Position numbers and translations under genes: made by a program. From Flammeovirgaceae bacterium (lineage in GTDB: Bacteria > Bacteroidota > Bacteroidia > Cytophagales > Cyclobacteriaceae): a DNA stretch of 64,000 nt. The stretch is taken from positions 244,751 through 308,750 of the forward strand of contig JADJMA010000060.1 of assembly GCA_016709845.1 (NCBI GenBank), in the 5' to 3' direction. Of the stretch, positions 8,996 to 18,334 are shown piece by piece (the stretch's first letter is position 1; each line of letters opens with the position of its first letter). The notes under the pieces are model-generated. The model did not search any database, was not told the DNA's origin, and was given only the letters and a program-made list of their open reading frames with translations.

Positions 8996-9412
8996 TCAAG
9001 CTAAGGTCGCATCGAGTGTAATCTTAAAGCTCAGCGCTTTGCTTACCGGGCAACCTTCCTTAGCCGCATTGGCACACTCCATAAACTTTTCTTTACTAAT
9101 ATTTGGAATTTTTGCGTTGAGCGTTAAATGCGAACCGGTAAGTTCAAGTTTGTCCACATCCATAGAAACCGTAGAAGTTACTTCTAAAGAATCTGGCGTA
9201 AACCCGGCTTTGCCAAGTATGAGACTTAAAGCCATAGCAAAACATCCGGCATGAGCCGCAGCAAGCAATTCATCGGGGTTGGTACTTTTGCCTTCTCCAA
9301 AACGTGAGTTGAAGCAATACTTCGAATTATTTAAAACATTACTTTGGGTGGTTAATTTTCCTTCTCCCTCTTTTAGTGAGCCGTTCCACACGGCATTAGC
9401 TGTACGTTTCAT
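8996..9412 (-). CDS. OsmC family peroxiredoxin
   Basis: OsmC/Ohr-type hydroperoxide reductase: MKRTANAVWNGSLKEGEG start, FNSRFGEGKSTNPDELLAAA, the first reactive Cys in AHAGCFAMALSL and the second in AKEGCPVSKAL. About 138 residues, full length. ATG 9412 is chosen as the OsmC start because it is the family N-terminus. In this sequence the frame is open upstream into a separate Cys-rich protein, which looks like an accidental joining of two genes (see 9413-9702). Likely role: detoxification of organic hydroperoxides in the cytoplasm. Confidence 0.86.
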   Translation of the reverse strand: MKRTANAVWNGSLKEGEGKLTTQSNVLNNSKYCFNSRFGEGKSTNPDELLAAAHAGCFAMALSLILGKAGFTPDSLEVTSTVSMDVDKLELTGSHLTLNAKIPNISKEKFMECANAAKEGCPVSKALSFKITLDATLA

Positions 9413-9702
9413 AGTATTTCTATTTATGTTTTTATTATGTTTCTCACCGCATACAGGACAGATTTGTATCTCTCCTTCTCGTAAACGAATACCGTCAATA
9501 TGCTCTTTAACAAACTTGCGCGTGTAGGTATATTTTTTCTGATGGTTTAACACATCAATTTGATCATCATTGAAAAGTTTGCGAATCTTATGATCATATT
9601 CCTGATAGCCCCAGCACACAGAGCAAACACCATCCGGGGCTCGACCTTTGGTTTCCTCCTCGGGTTTCTTCAGATAGTCCAATAGTTGTTCAAAAAATCC
9701 AT
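9413..9702 (-). CDS. small protein with two CxxC pairs (apparent fusion to OsmC)
   Basis: About 96 residues beginning MDF at ATG 9702 if one T is restored in a six-T run; otherwise the frame opens at DYLKKPEEETKG. It has a CSVCWGYQEYDHKIRKLF motif and, about 60 residues later, ICPVCGEK: two CxxC pairs that could form a zinc ribbon. The DYLKKPEEETKG...CSVCWGYQ form is one I recall as a stand-alone Bacteroidota protein of unknown function. No stop separates it from OsmC here; a lost stop through an indel near 9415-9440 is likelier than a true fusion. Confidence 0.55.
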
Positions 9703-9731
9703 ATCTAAAGTTTTAAGTTTTAAATAAATCT

Positions 9732-12520
9732 TCAGCTTTTACTTAGAAATTGCCTTAGCACATATTGCAAGATTCCTCCATTGCGGTAATACTCAATTTC
9801 TATTTGCGAATCGAGGCGTGCAATCGCCTGAAACTTGATTTCCTTTCCTGCTTCGTTTTTTGCTACAAGCTGTACCTCCTTTAATGGCTTGATGTCATTG
9901 GCAATTCCAGTAACGGTAAATACCTCTTTGCCAGTAAGCCCTAAGCGCTCGGCAGTTTCTTCATTTTTATACTGAAGTGGCAACACGCCCATTCCAACCA
10001 AGTTACTCCGGTGAATACGCTCATAACTTTCGGCCAATACACATTTTACCCCTAAAAGAAAAGCTCCTTTAGCTGCCCAATCTCTAGACGAACCGCTGCC
10101 GTATTCTTTTCCGGTTAAAACCAATAAAGGAGTTTGCTCTTCCCTATATTTTAGCGAAGCATCATAAACAGACATCTCTTTTTCCGGAAGGTAAATGGCA
10201 CGTATAGCCACCTTCCTTCTCAGCTAATTTATTTTTAATGCGCACATTGGCGAATGTACCGCGCACCATCACTTCATCATTTCCCCTACGTGATCCGTAA
10301 GAATTAAAATTCTCTTTCTTTACACCTTGTTCAATCAAATATTTACCCGCAGCGGAGTTTTCGCCAATGGCACCTGCCGGAGAGATATGGTCGGTGGTAA
10401 CACTATCGCCCAAAACCAATAGTGCACGAGCACCCTCAATATCTTTCAGTGCTTGGGGGTGTTCGGAAATATCGTGGAAAAATGGAATTTCCTTGATATA
10501 GGTCGAATCCTCCTTCCAATCATACAGTTTGCCTGTCGGAACTTCCAGGTTTCTCCAAATTTCATTGCCTTCGAATATCTCTCCGTAATTTTTCGCAAAA
10601 TCACCAGGGGATAAAACACGGCTTAGGATGTCATTGATCTCATCATTAGTTGGCCATATATCTTTCAGATAAACCGGTTGCTGGTTTGCGTCATAGCTTA
10701 TCGGCTCATTAATCAAATCAATGTCAACACGCCCGGCAATGGCATAGGCAACCACAAGCATTGGCGACATCAGAAAATTCATTTTACCTGCGAATGGATT
10801 CTGGCTTCAAAATTTCGGTTTCCTGAAAGCACCGAAGCCACTACCAAATTATGCTCATCTACCGCCTTTGCGATTTGAGGAGATAAAGGACCCGAATTCC
10901 CAATACACGAGGTACATCCATAGCCCACCAAATGAAATTGCAAGGCCTCCAAATCTTTCATCAAATCTGCCTTTTCAAGATAATCAGTGACAACTTTAGA
11001 GCCGGGGGCAAGCGAAGTTTTTACCCAGGGTTTTACATTGACGCCATGTTCCCTGGCTTTTCGGGCAACCAATCCGGCACCAACCATCACAAAAGGATTG
11101 GAGGTATTGGTACAGGAAGTAATGGCAGCTATTGCTACAGAACCATCAGCCAGCATAAACTTCTCCTGTCCCCGGGTTATCCAAACCGTTTTTAAACCAT
11201 CCTTTTCTTTGGCTTCTATTTCTGTTGGAAGTATGGTTGTAGCTGCACTGGAATAAGGCAAATCTCCACCTTCGCCATCAAACCTTGTGATGGATTTTTG
11301 CATGTCGCGCTCTTCCTGAGAAATGTATTTCCTATCGAAGGAATGATCCAATAGTTCAATGAATTTGTTTTTAAAGTCTTTTAAAAGGATTTTATCCTGT
11401 GGCCGCTTGGGCCCTGCAACAGTGGGTTCAATGGTTGAAATATTCAACTCCAAAACATCCGTGTAGGTGATTTTATCTTCATCCTCACGCCACAGCATAT
11501 TGGCTTTGCAATATGTTTCCACCAGAGCGATCTGTTCTTCAGAGCGATTGCTTTTCCACTATACTCCAACGTTTTATTATCTATTGGGAAATAGGTGATT
11601 GTACTCCCAAACTCTGGTGACATATTGCCAATAGTTGCCCTGTCAGGTACAGAAAGGTTTTCTAATGCGGAGCCGAAAACCTCCACAAACTTTCCTACCA
11701 CACCACGTTTTCTAAGTAAATGAGCGATGGTTAAAACAAGGTCGGTAGCCGTTGTGCCCAAAGGAAGTTTGCCAGTAAGTTTCAGACCGATTACTTCAGG
11801 CATAATAAAATAGATGGGCTGGCCCAAAATGGCTGCTTCCGCTTCAATACCACCCACGCCCCAAGCCACTACACCAATACCATTTACCATTGGGGTATGA
11901 CTATCCGTTCCTACCAACGTATCAGGAAAAACTTCTCCATTTCTTTCGATAACTCCTTTCGATAAATATTCAAGATTTACCTGATGGCAAATACCCATTC
12001 CAGGAGGCACTACGGTAAAATTATCAAAGGAGTTTTGTGCCCATTTCAGAAATTGATAGCGCTCTTTATTACGTTTATATTCTTCGGCTATATTGTGTTC
12101 GTATGAATTTTCAGTGCCGAAATAATCTACTTGCACTGAGTGATCAATGATCAGATCAACAGGTATAAGCGGATTAATAGTGTTTAGGTCTTTTCCTTTT
12201 CTTGCCACCTCTGCACGAAGTGCGGCAATATCCACCACCGCAGGAACTCCGGTAAAATCCTGCATTAAAACACGGGCAGGTTTAAACGGGATATCCTTGT
12301 CCGATCCTTTTGGTTGCCAATGTAGAAGCGTTTCAATGTTCTCTTTGGTTATTGCGAAGCCATCGAAATTACGTAAGGTATTTTCCAATAAAATTCGGAT
12401 GGAAAATGGTAGCTTTTCAATAGCATGTCCTTGTTTTACAAGTTCACCGAGGCTAAAATAATTGAACGTGCCATTTTTGGTTATCAACGATTTTTTTATC
12501 TGATACGGATCTTTAGACAT
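9732..12520 (-). CDS. acnA: aconitate hydratase AcnA (three frameshifts)
   Basis: [4Fe-4S] aconitase of the TCA cycle, interconverting citrate and isocitrate. About 930 residues of similarity run through four frames with breaks near 11540, 10780 and 10200. Seen: DTLVGTDSHTPMVNGIGV, cluster ligands in ITSCTNTSNPF and GYGCTSCIGNSG, the substrate loop FNSYGSRRGNDE, and the swivel domain motif GKEYGSGSSRDWAAKG. Length and motifs match bacterial AcnA/IRP-like enzymes rather than AcnB. All functional residues I can see are kept, so the breaks are probably sequence errors. The gene is flanked by usp and the OsmC region on the same strand. Confidence 0.9.
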
Positions 12521-12604
12521 AACTTTATCTTTTACTGTTTCCTTTAAAGTTGCCCTCTATAATTATTTCATTTCAAGTTTGTATCCACCTCAATGAATCT
12601 GTAT

Positions 12605-13075
12605 CTAATTTTCTTCCATTGATCGTGTGGGTATAATAAATAATGGAATTGAACTGTGATTCAAAACATGTTCAGCTACACTTCCAACTAAAATTTTCTC
12701 TAATCCCCTTCTACTGTGTGTACCCATCACAATTACGTCCACTTCTAATTCTTTTGCAGTCTCCAATATCGTCTCAGCAAAATCACCACTTTTCACAATT
12801 GTTTGAATCGTTGGGCCTTTCAAATGTTCTTTTGATTTTTCGAGATAGTTTTGCGCCTGTCTCTTTAATTCTCCACTTCCCTCTGTTTCAATCGAATTAC
12901 TGAAGCTATCAAATCCCATGATGGGCGAATAGTTCAAAGATGAATAATACGTGAAGTCAGCGACTATATGTAATAAAATAGTTTGGGCATTCATCGCCTT
13001 TGCCAATTTGTGACCACTCTCCGCAACTTTTTGAGCACTTGGATTATAATCTAATGCAATCAATATCTTTTTCAT
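12605..13075 (-). CDS. universal stress protein UspA family
   Basis: Single-domain UspA-like protein of 156 residues. N-terminus MKKILIALDYNPSAQKVAE with the conserved Asp, and the C-terminal ATP-binding signature VIVMGTHSRRGLEKILVGSVAEHVLNH (G-x2-G-x9-G-S form). Such proteins bind ATP and act in stress survival; the specific role is unknown. It lies between acnA and a DUF488 gene, same strand, with gaps of 84 and 48 bp, so co-transcription is possible. Confidence 0.9.
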   Translation of the reverse strand: MKKILIALDYNPSAQKVAESGHKLAKAMNAQTILLHIVADFTYYSSLNYSPIMGFDSFSNSIETEGSGELKRQAQNYLEKSKEHLKGPTIQTIVKSGDFAETILETAKELEVDVIVMGTHSRRGLEKILVGSVAEHVLNHSSIPLFIIPTRSMEEN

Positions 13076-13123
13076 TTTATCTGGGGTTTAGTTTTTCGTA
13101 TTCTTCAGCATGAGTAACAAAAT

Positions 13124-13469
13124 TTAATGACCTAACCACTCTTTAAGAACAAGCGCTTCATTATGCTCTTCATCTCTGGCACCATATACCAATGTAACTA
13201 CACCATTCTTCATCTGTTCGTTCAATAACGAAACTTGTTCCTTATTTTTTGAGCTCCTGATGATATTTTTTTTGGAATTCTTTCCACTTATCAGGATCAT
13301 GATCAAACCATTTCCTGAGTTCTGTAGTGGGCGCAATATTTTTTAACCACAAATCGATATCTGCCCTTTCCTTTGTCATGCCTCTCGGCCAAAGTCTGTC
13401 CACCAGTATTCTTATACCGTCTGACTTGGACGGTTTCTCATACACTCTTTTGATGTTAATTTTCATCAT
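13124..13469 (-). CDS. DUF488 family protein, YeaO-like (frameshifted)
   Basis: Short DUF488 protein of the YeaO type: KINIKRVYEKPSKSDG, then the hallmark ILVDRLWPRGMTKERADIDLW, and WFDHDPDKWKEFQKKYHQEL. The frame breaks near 13245-13255, and the C-terminus (NKEQVSLLNEQMKNG, TLVYGARDEEHNEALVL) continues in a second frame to 13124. About 115 residues, the usual length. Function unknown; not closely similar to the DUF488 protein at 2314-2861, which belongs to the longer subgroup. Confidence 0.83.
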
Positions 13470-13732
13470 ATGTCACCCTTGGGCTTACTATATTATTGTA
13501 AGGAATTTTTCGAGTTAATAGTTTAGTATAAGGCCTACTTTTTAAGAACGAATATTATCTTATTGGGTTCTGCATAGCTTAGTTTTTTTTAGATTTCTTA
13601 TCCAGTACATTGGGATAAAATACTCCGATTCTTAGGATAGAACAATTTCGGCCCTAACGAGGCGGTAATCCCCGACTCAAAAAAGAGAATAATAAAATCA
13701 CCCTCCTTAATCACAATACTTTATAAGTAAAT

Positions 13733-14410
13733 CTAAAACTCTTCTTTAATAATTGCTTTGGCATCTACACCCAAATCCAGTAGCTGTTTTTCAACAACCT
13801 CCATCATGGGTTCTGGTCCACATACATAAGCCAGCATTCCTTTTCCGGTCAGGCTTTGCTTTAGAATATCCCGAGTGATATATCCCTGTTCATATCCATC
13901 AGCCTTCTCATTTCGAAGCACATTGATAAAACTTTTACCCAACATTTTTTTAAATTCATCTTCGAGTATGATATCATTTTTTGTTTTGTTGGCAAAGATG
14001 AGCTTGCTGTTTCCTATTTCATTTTTAGAATTAAGGTATCTGAAAATAGAAATAAAAGGCGTAACCCCGGCACCACCGGCAATGAATATACCCTCCCCTT
14101 TGTAACCTATTGTGCCCCAAGGATCCCCAATAATCAATTCGTCATTTGGTCTCAAGTTTAGCAATTCATTAGTCACCCCTTTGTGGGAGGGATAAGTTTT
14201 GATGTTAAACTCAAGGTAATTATCATCCGGAAGGCAGGTAAAAGTAAAGGGCCTAAGTTCCTTTTGCCAACCGTCTTTGTTGATCGCTACATCGGTGGCT
14301 TGCCCAGGATTGAAATTATAATTTTTGGGTTTCTCCGTTACAATTCTAAGCACATCATGTGTGGCTTTTTCTACTGATTTAACTTTTACTCCATTCTGTT
14401 CCATGGCCAT
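13733..14410 (-). CDS. ferredoxin/flavodoxin-NAD(P)H reductase-like flavoprotein
   Basis: FAD/NAD(P)-binding reductase of 225 residues, FNR superfamily. Seen: FAD-binding RPFTFTCLP (RxFxxx), the phosphate region HKGVTNELL, the Gly-rich NAD(P) motif GIFIAGGAGVTPFISIFRYL, and YVCGPEPMM near the C-terminus. The layout resembles the reductase part of flavohemoglobin (Hmp) without the globin, so it may be a partner reductase; the electron acceptor is unknown. It stands in a cluster of NO-stress genes but is separated from ric by 304 bp with hairpins, so it is probably transcribed alone. Confidence 0.85.
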   Translation of the reverse strand: MAMEQNGVKVKSVEKATHDVLRIVTEKPKNYNFNPGQATDVAINKDGWQKELRPFTFTCLPDDNYLEFNIKTYPSHKGVTNELLNLRPNDELIIGDPWGTIGYKGEGIFIAGGAGVTPFISIFRYLNSKNEIGNSKLIFANKTKNDIILEDEFKKMLGKSFINVLRNEKADGYEQGYITRDILKQSLTGKGMLAYVCGPEPMMEVVEKQLLDLGVDAKAIIKEEF

Positions 14411-14533
14411 TCATAGTTAATTTATGCTCTTTATAAGCATCTCCAAATCGTAGGGATACTCCAGAAAATAATATTAAAAAGTTGAATAAGAGTAACCGCT
14501 ATTACACACAACAACAAAACCGATAAATTCCTT

Positions 14534-14564
14534 CCATTTAAGAAAAATAAAATGACTTAAATGG
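14534..14564. repeat. inverted repeat upstream of the reductase gene
   Basis: CCATTTAAG at 14534-14542 and CTTAAATGG at 14556-14564, nine paired bases around a 13-bp A/T-rich spacer. It lies 124 bp upstream of the reductase ATG at 14410. It may be an operator; nothing else in the 14411-14714 gap apart from the hairpin at 14656 is recognisable. Confidence 0.4.
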
Positions 14565-14655
14565 TACTAACTAAACCATTGTCACATACAGACGAAAAGG
14601 CCTTCCATTCAAGCACAATTCATTAGCCACAAAAACGCATTATACTTTTCGCATT

Positions 14656-14692
14656 AGAGTAACACAGAGATCAACTTTCTCTGGGTTACTCT
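14656..14692. terminator. long hairpin downstream of ric
   Basis: AGAGTAAC-a-CAGAGA (14656-14670) pairs with TCTCTG-g-GTTACTCT (14678-14692): 14 pairs, one mismatch, 7-base loop. It begins 22 bp after the ric stop. There is no clear U-tract, so a canonical intrinsic terminator is not certain; an mRNA 3'-end-protecting hairpin is also possible. Confidence 0.4.
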
Positions 14693-14714
14693 GTGGCTAT
14701 ACCTATTTTGTTTC

Positions 14715-15452
14715 TTAACTTAATATCATTGCGTTTAACTTCTTCTCCAGTTCTACAGCTTTAGGAAACAGAATGTTGTTTTCTAAATGAATGTGCAGGT
14801 GCAAGTCCTGTTCAAATTCTTGTAGCAAAGCAAAGGTTACCTTATACGTGCTACAGCCATCTTGCGGTGGTGTATAGTTATCACTCAACTCTTCAATCTT
14901 TCTGTATCGGTCTCCTTCGGTAGTGTGTTCATCCATCATTGCCTGAATAGGGTTTTGTATGGTGCCAAAATGGGGTGCATCTATTTTTGAATTGCCCTGC
15001 TTTGCCTTTACCATCTCGCGTATGTGTGGGAATACAATGGATTCCTCCTTTTCCATGTGCATGGCCAATTCATCGGCTGTGGCATTAAAGTGTTTATTAA
15101 TCTCGAGCAGTTCGGGGTGCCGATCTCCATGCACTCTGCATACTTTATTTAAGAAAGGTTTAATTTCCTCCGATCTTTCTTTTACATAGCGATGATGTTT
15201 CTTCTCGACATAGTCAGCCAATAAATCCAATGGCCATGATTGATAGTCCGTTGTACTTGTGTTGTTCGCCAGAACGGCTTCACCCAAATCATTTATGACC
15301 AATTTTACATCAATCTTTTTCTTTTCACAGGCATCAGTAATGGTTCGATTGCCCTGGCAACAGAAGTCAATTCCATACTTCTTAAATACGGATGCCGTGC
15401 GGTAGTCTTGTGCCACCAACTCTCCTATAATTTGATTTTCCTTAATACTCAT
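14715..15452 (-). CDS. RIC-type di-iron Fe-S cluster repair protein (ScdA/YtfE)
   Basis: Complete 245-residue RIC protein that repairs Fe-S clusters damaged by NO or oxidants. ScdA_N domain: IGELVAQDYRTASVFKKYG, then IDFCCQGNRTITDAC with the paired Cys. The hemerythrin domain has its di-iron ligands in KKHHRYV, VHGDRHPELLEIN, MHMEKEESIVFPH, MMDEHTTEGD and HIHLENNILFPKA. Unlike the copy at 7633-8577 it has no DUF2249 extension and keeps both ScdA_N Cys. It is 13 bp after a cupin gene and in an operon headed by an Rrf2 regulator. Confidence 0.92.
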   Translation of the reverse strand: MSIKENQIIGELVAQDYRTASVFKKYGIDFCCQGNRTITDACEKKKIDVKLVINDLGEAVLANNTSTTDYQSWPLDLLADYVEKKHHRYVKERSEEIKPFLNKVCRVHGDRHPELLEINKHFNATADELAMHMEKEESIVFPHIREMVKAKQGNSKIDAPHFGTIQNPIQAMMDEHTTEGDRYRKIEELSDNYTPPQDGCSTYKVTFALLQEFEQDLHLHIHLENNILFPKAVELEKKLNAMILS

Positions 15453-15465
15453 CTTCGATTGGTTT

Positions 15466-15765
15466 TTATTGGTTAGTAAATTTTATTTCAGAATCAATTT
15501 CCATAATCACATCGGACACAAAGTCTTCTTCTATTTGTAATGTATGCGGCACCTGGGCAGGTATTATGGCCGAGTCGCTTGTCTTTAAGCGCATTTCTTT
15601 TCCCTGTAACGTCAGTATCGCCTCACCCTGTAACACCACCACAACTGCTTCTTTTGTAGAAATGTGTAATGGCATCTCTGCCCCTCTGCCTCCTCTTACT
15701 TTAAATACTTTGAATTTGTTCCCTACCTGCGCCACTGTCATCTCGGGTTTTGTTAGTGTTTCCAT
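15466..15765 (-). CDS. small cupin-domain protein
   Basis: 99-residue single cupin: RGAEMPLHISTKEAVVVVLQGEAILTL and DSAIIPAQVPHTLQI correspond to cupin motifs 1 and 2. In motif 1 one His and Glu-like positions remain (PLHISTKEA) and motif 2 has PHTL, so metal binding is plausible but reduced. Cupins of this kind often accompany RIC/ytfE genes in Bacteroidota; the role is unknown. It lies between ric (13 bp) and rrf2 (4 bp) and is almost certainly co-transcribed. Confidence 0.82.
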   Translation of the reverse strand: METLTKPEMTVAQVGNKFKVFKVRGGRGAEMPLHISTKEAVVVVLQGEAILTLQGKEMRLKTSDSAIIPAQVPHTLQIEEDFVSDVIMEIDSEIKFTNQ

Positions 15766-15769
15766 ATAA

Positions 15770-16203
15770 TTAGCGTTTTAAAAAAGTTATACCATTGTTA
15801 TTTTCTTTTGATAAGGTGAGCAATGTGGTTGTCTCAAGCATCTTTTTCAGATCACCTCTTATTATTTTGAATTGATTATGAATGGAGCAAGGCTTTCGTT
15901 CATCACAGTTACGAAGCCCCAGGCCACATCCCTTGTAAACCGTATCACCGTCTATGGCAGATACAATTGTGCCTAACTTTATTTCCTCAAGTTTCCGCTT
16001 GTCGATAAAATAGCCACCGGTGGGTCCCTTTTCAGAGTTAATAATATTGTTGCGAGAAAGTTGCTGTAAAATTTTTGATGTGTATGCCACCGGAGAATCA
16101 ATAGCCTTGGCCACTTCTTTTAGACTCACTTTTTGCCTAACAATGACTGCCCCACCATATAGATAGAGGCTCGTATGCCATATTCACAAGCTTTTGAAAA
16201 CAT
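15770..16203 (-). CDS. Rrf2-family Fe-S transcriptional regulator (frameshifted N-terminus)
   Basis: Second Rrf2 protein. The start is placed at ATG 16203 (MFSKACEYGIRASIYMVG); one A missing in a five-A run near 16130 breaks the frame before VSLKEVAKAID. Winged helix: SKILQQLSRNNIINSEKGPTGGY. The cluster Cys are in CGLGLRNC...KPCSIHNQF, with C-x6-C-x5-C spacing identical to the copy at 4746. First gene of the rrf2-cupin-ric operon, so probably an autoregulated NO/redox switch. The palindrome at 16246-16271 overlaps the expected -33 region of its own promoter. Confidence 0.86.
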
Positions 16204-16225
16204 ATCCCTTGCCTTATTCGATGCA

Positions 16226-16271
16226 CAAATATAACAATCTTTTATAATAGTGGACAATATTATCCACTATT
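16226..16271 (-). promoter_or_regulatory. promoter and palindromic operator of the rrf2-cupin-ric operon
   Basis: Reading the minus strand: a palindrome AATAGTGG-N10-CCACTATT at 16246-16271 (the inner ten bases are nearly symmetric too), 12 bases, then a perfect Bacteroidota -7 box TATATTTG at 16226-16233, then the ATG at 16203. The palindrome covers the position where a -33 element would lie, as expected for a repressor site. Its 8-10-8 arrangement and AATAnnnG arms match the motif upstream of nar, norCB and others. Confidence 0.7.
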
Positions 16272-16632
16272 TTAAAATGATCTGTAGAAATGAACATTTT
16301 AGGTCGTTTGGAGGGATTAGTATTTCAGGTAAGCCTCATCACATTTTCAATCAATTATAAAAATTATTCATTTTAAAGGAAGATGTCAAATATTTAGAAA
16401 ATGGATTTTTCAAGCATCACTAAAAACACTACAATAAAAAATGAAGTAAGGGTTGCTGTTTCGCAATTACTCTGTTTCTTCCCCCCTTCTTCCCAATAAA
16501 AATGAAATGTTGGTAATGGGATTTATGGTGGCAAAAAAACAGTAAATACAGTTTAAGAAAAAGTGAGTAACGGTTCTATCGTACTTAAAATACCAGTCCG
16601 GCAGCTTTATAATTTAATTAAGTGTCCATTAA
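16272..16632. other. intergenic stretch without recognisable genes
   Basis: 361 bp between the rrf2 promoter and the 3' end of the M14 peptidase gene. A/T-rich with short homopolymer runs. I see no open frame with codon-like composition, no RNA gene and no strong hairpin. Confidence 0.5.
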
Positions 16633-17997
16633 TTACTGCATACACAATTTTACCATTTTGTTTGAACAACAAAAAGAGGGATTGCCTCCCATACGAATTA
16701 TCTCATTGGTAACAGGCATTTCTTTATGTACATGAATTGATTTCTTCATCGTAAAAGGATCGTCACCCTTGAGCACCACATAATCCGTATATCCTTCTTT
16801 CAACAATTGCTCAAGGTCAAGTGCATTCAGCGCGTCCACGTCTGGAAGTTGGCTTTCGTATGTTTTGCCCGGCAACACTTCGTAGTCCTTCACATCCATG
16901 GCAAAAAAATGCCTCTGAAGTACTCAAGTCACCCAAGTCTGCAACATAGCCACGAGCATAATAATTTCGATAATCCTCACTATCCACTTCCCTGCGGTCA
17001 AAGGCCACATCGCGAAGCAGTCCTTCATACTGAACATTTTTCAAGATGAGTTCCCGAATGCGGCCATCGCCATTGAGAGGTATTTTGTTGTAGTCCGCTA
17101 CGGAAATTTTTTCGTAATCTTTACCGGCTATAGCATTGGCGGCTGTAATCAATAGCACAAAATTCAATTTGCGTATCTCCTGTTTTTCATAGTCATCTTT
17201 ATAGCCACCTGATTCGATAAGAATGGTGCGCGTGCCCCATTTTTGAATGTTATCACCAAAAGCCCTTGGCTCGAAAGTGTCGTCATAAATAGCCATCTGC
17301 CCGGGAATATATTGGGTGATCTGATCAAACATCAGTTTGGTCAACTGCATGGCATCTCCTCTTTTCTCATTGATATTTTTGCTTTCATCGAAGGCGGGTG
17401 CTAATAAAGAAATAGTTGCAGGTGTTTTATCCTCTACTGAAGTACCTCTACCCTGGTCATGTAAGTTGAAACCCCAGTCCGCCTGCAGGCTGTCTCGTAC
17501 ATGCTTTAAAGTTCGTCCCTCTGGAGTTTGTAAATGCAGCGCATCTCGATTGATATCAATGCCAAAATGGTTTCTTCTTGTAAACTGTGAGGCGCCATCG
17601 GGGTTGAGCATCGGTATGAAGTGCCATGTTATCGCTTTTTTTATCTTTTTCTAACGGCATTGAATTGATCGTCTGCCTCCAGCCAATGGAATACATCCAT
17701 GATAGCCCGGGTGGCTGTGGTTTCATCCCCATGCATTTGCGACCACATCAATACATTGATAGGGCCATTGCCATACGTGACCAATTTAATGGCGCGACCT
17801 TCTACGGAAGTACCTACTTGTTTTACTTTAAAATCTTTCCCGAGTTTATCCAACACAGCCATCACATCATCGTGCTTAAACCGCCTGGTCGTGAGGGATT
17901 TTTCCTGGTAGTGATCATAGGCGTTGTACAATTGTGTATTGAGCTGACCAAAAATTGGAAACGATAAAATGATAAGGAGAAAAGTAATTACTCTCAT
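16633..17997 (-). CDS. secreted M14 family zinc carboxypeptidase (two frameshifts)
   Basis: Exported metallocarboxypeptidase. Signal peptide MRVITFLLIILSFPIFGQ; zinc motif QMHGDETTAT around residue 90; the third zinc His in NLHDQGRG; catalytic Glu in TILIESGG. Frame breaks lie near 17625 (before MLNPDGAS, the substrate-binding stretch) and near 16905 (poly-A, between STSEAFF and MDVKDYEV). The C-terminal ~90 residues are a beta-rich extension seen in Bacteroidota M14 enzymes. About 455 residues in all. Divergently placed to a secreted M20 hydrolase, so both may serve extracellular peptide use. Confidence 0.85.
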
Positions 17998-18334
17998 GGT
18001 GTCAATTATTTGTATTTATCTTAAACTTTGTGTCCCTTCGGCAAGGCAATTATAATCTGGTAATAAGGCATCAGCCTACTAAGGCACTAAAGTACTAAAC
18101 CATTGCATTGATAGAACTTCCTATCAAATAAAATCTACAACTATTCCATTATCCGAAAATCTATACCAAGAGGCAATAAGCTAATTAATACCTTTCGTAG
18201 AGGTGTGTTTTGAGTCGGTTTAACAAGTTGAGTAGCTCATTTTACCATTGCAAATAAGTAAACAATACCTTCTATATAATTCACTTTTATTCTCACCTTC
18301 TTTTGGATATATTCCACATCAAATCCTGAAGACT
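17998..18334. other. divergent intergenic region between the two peptidase genes
   Basis: 337 bp that must hold promoters for the M14 gene (leftward) and the M20 gene (rightward). TACCTTTC at about 18188 is one mismatch from a -7 box TAnnTTTG, but I would not assign a start from it. No operator-like palindrome or RNA gene seen. Confidence 0.4.

Noticed and set aside
9732..12520. Aconitase as a true pseudogene
   Set aside because: All cluster and substrate motifs are kept and only three single-base-type breaks exist; loss of this central enzyme is unlikely.
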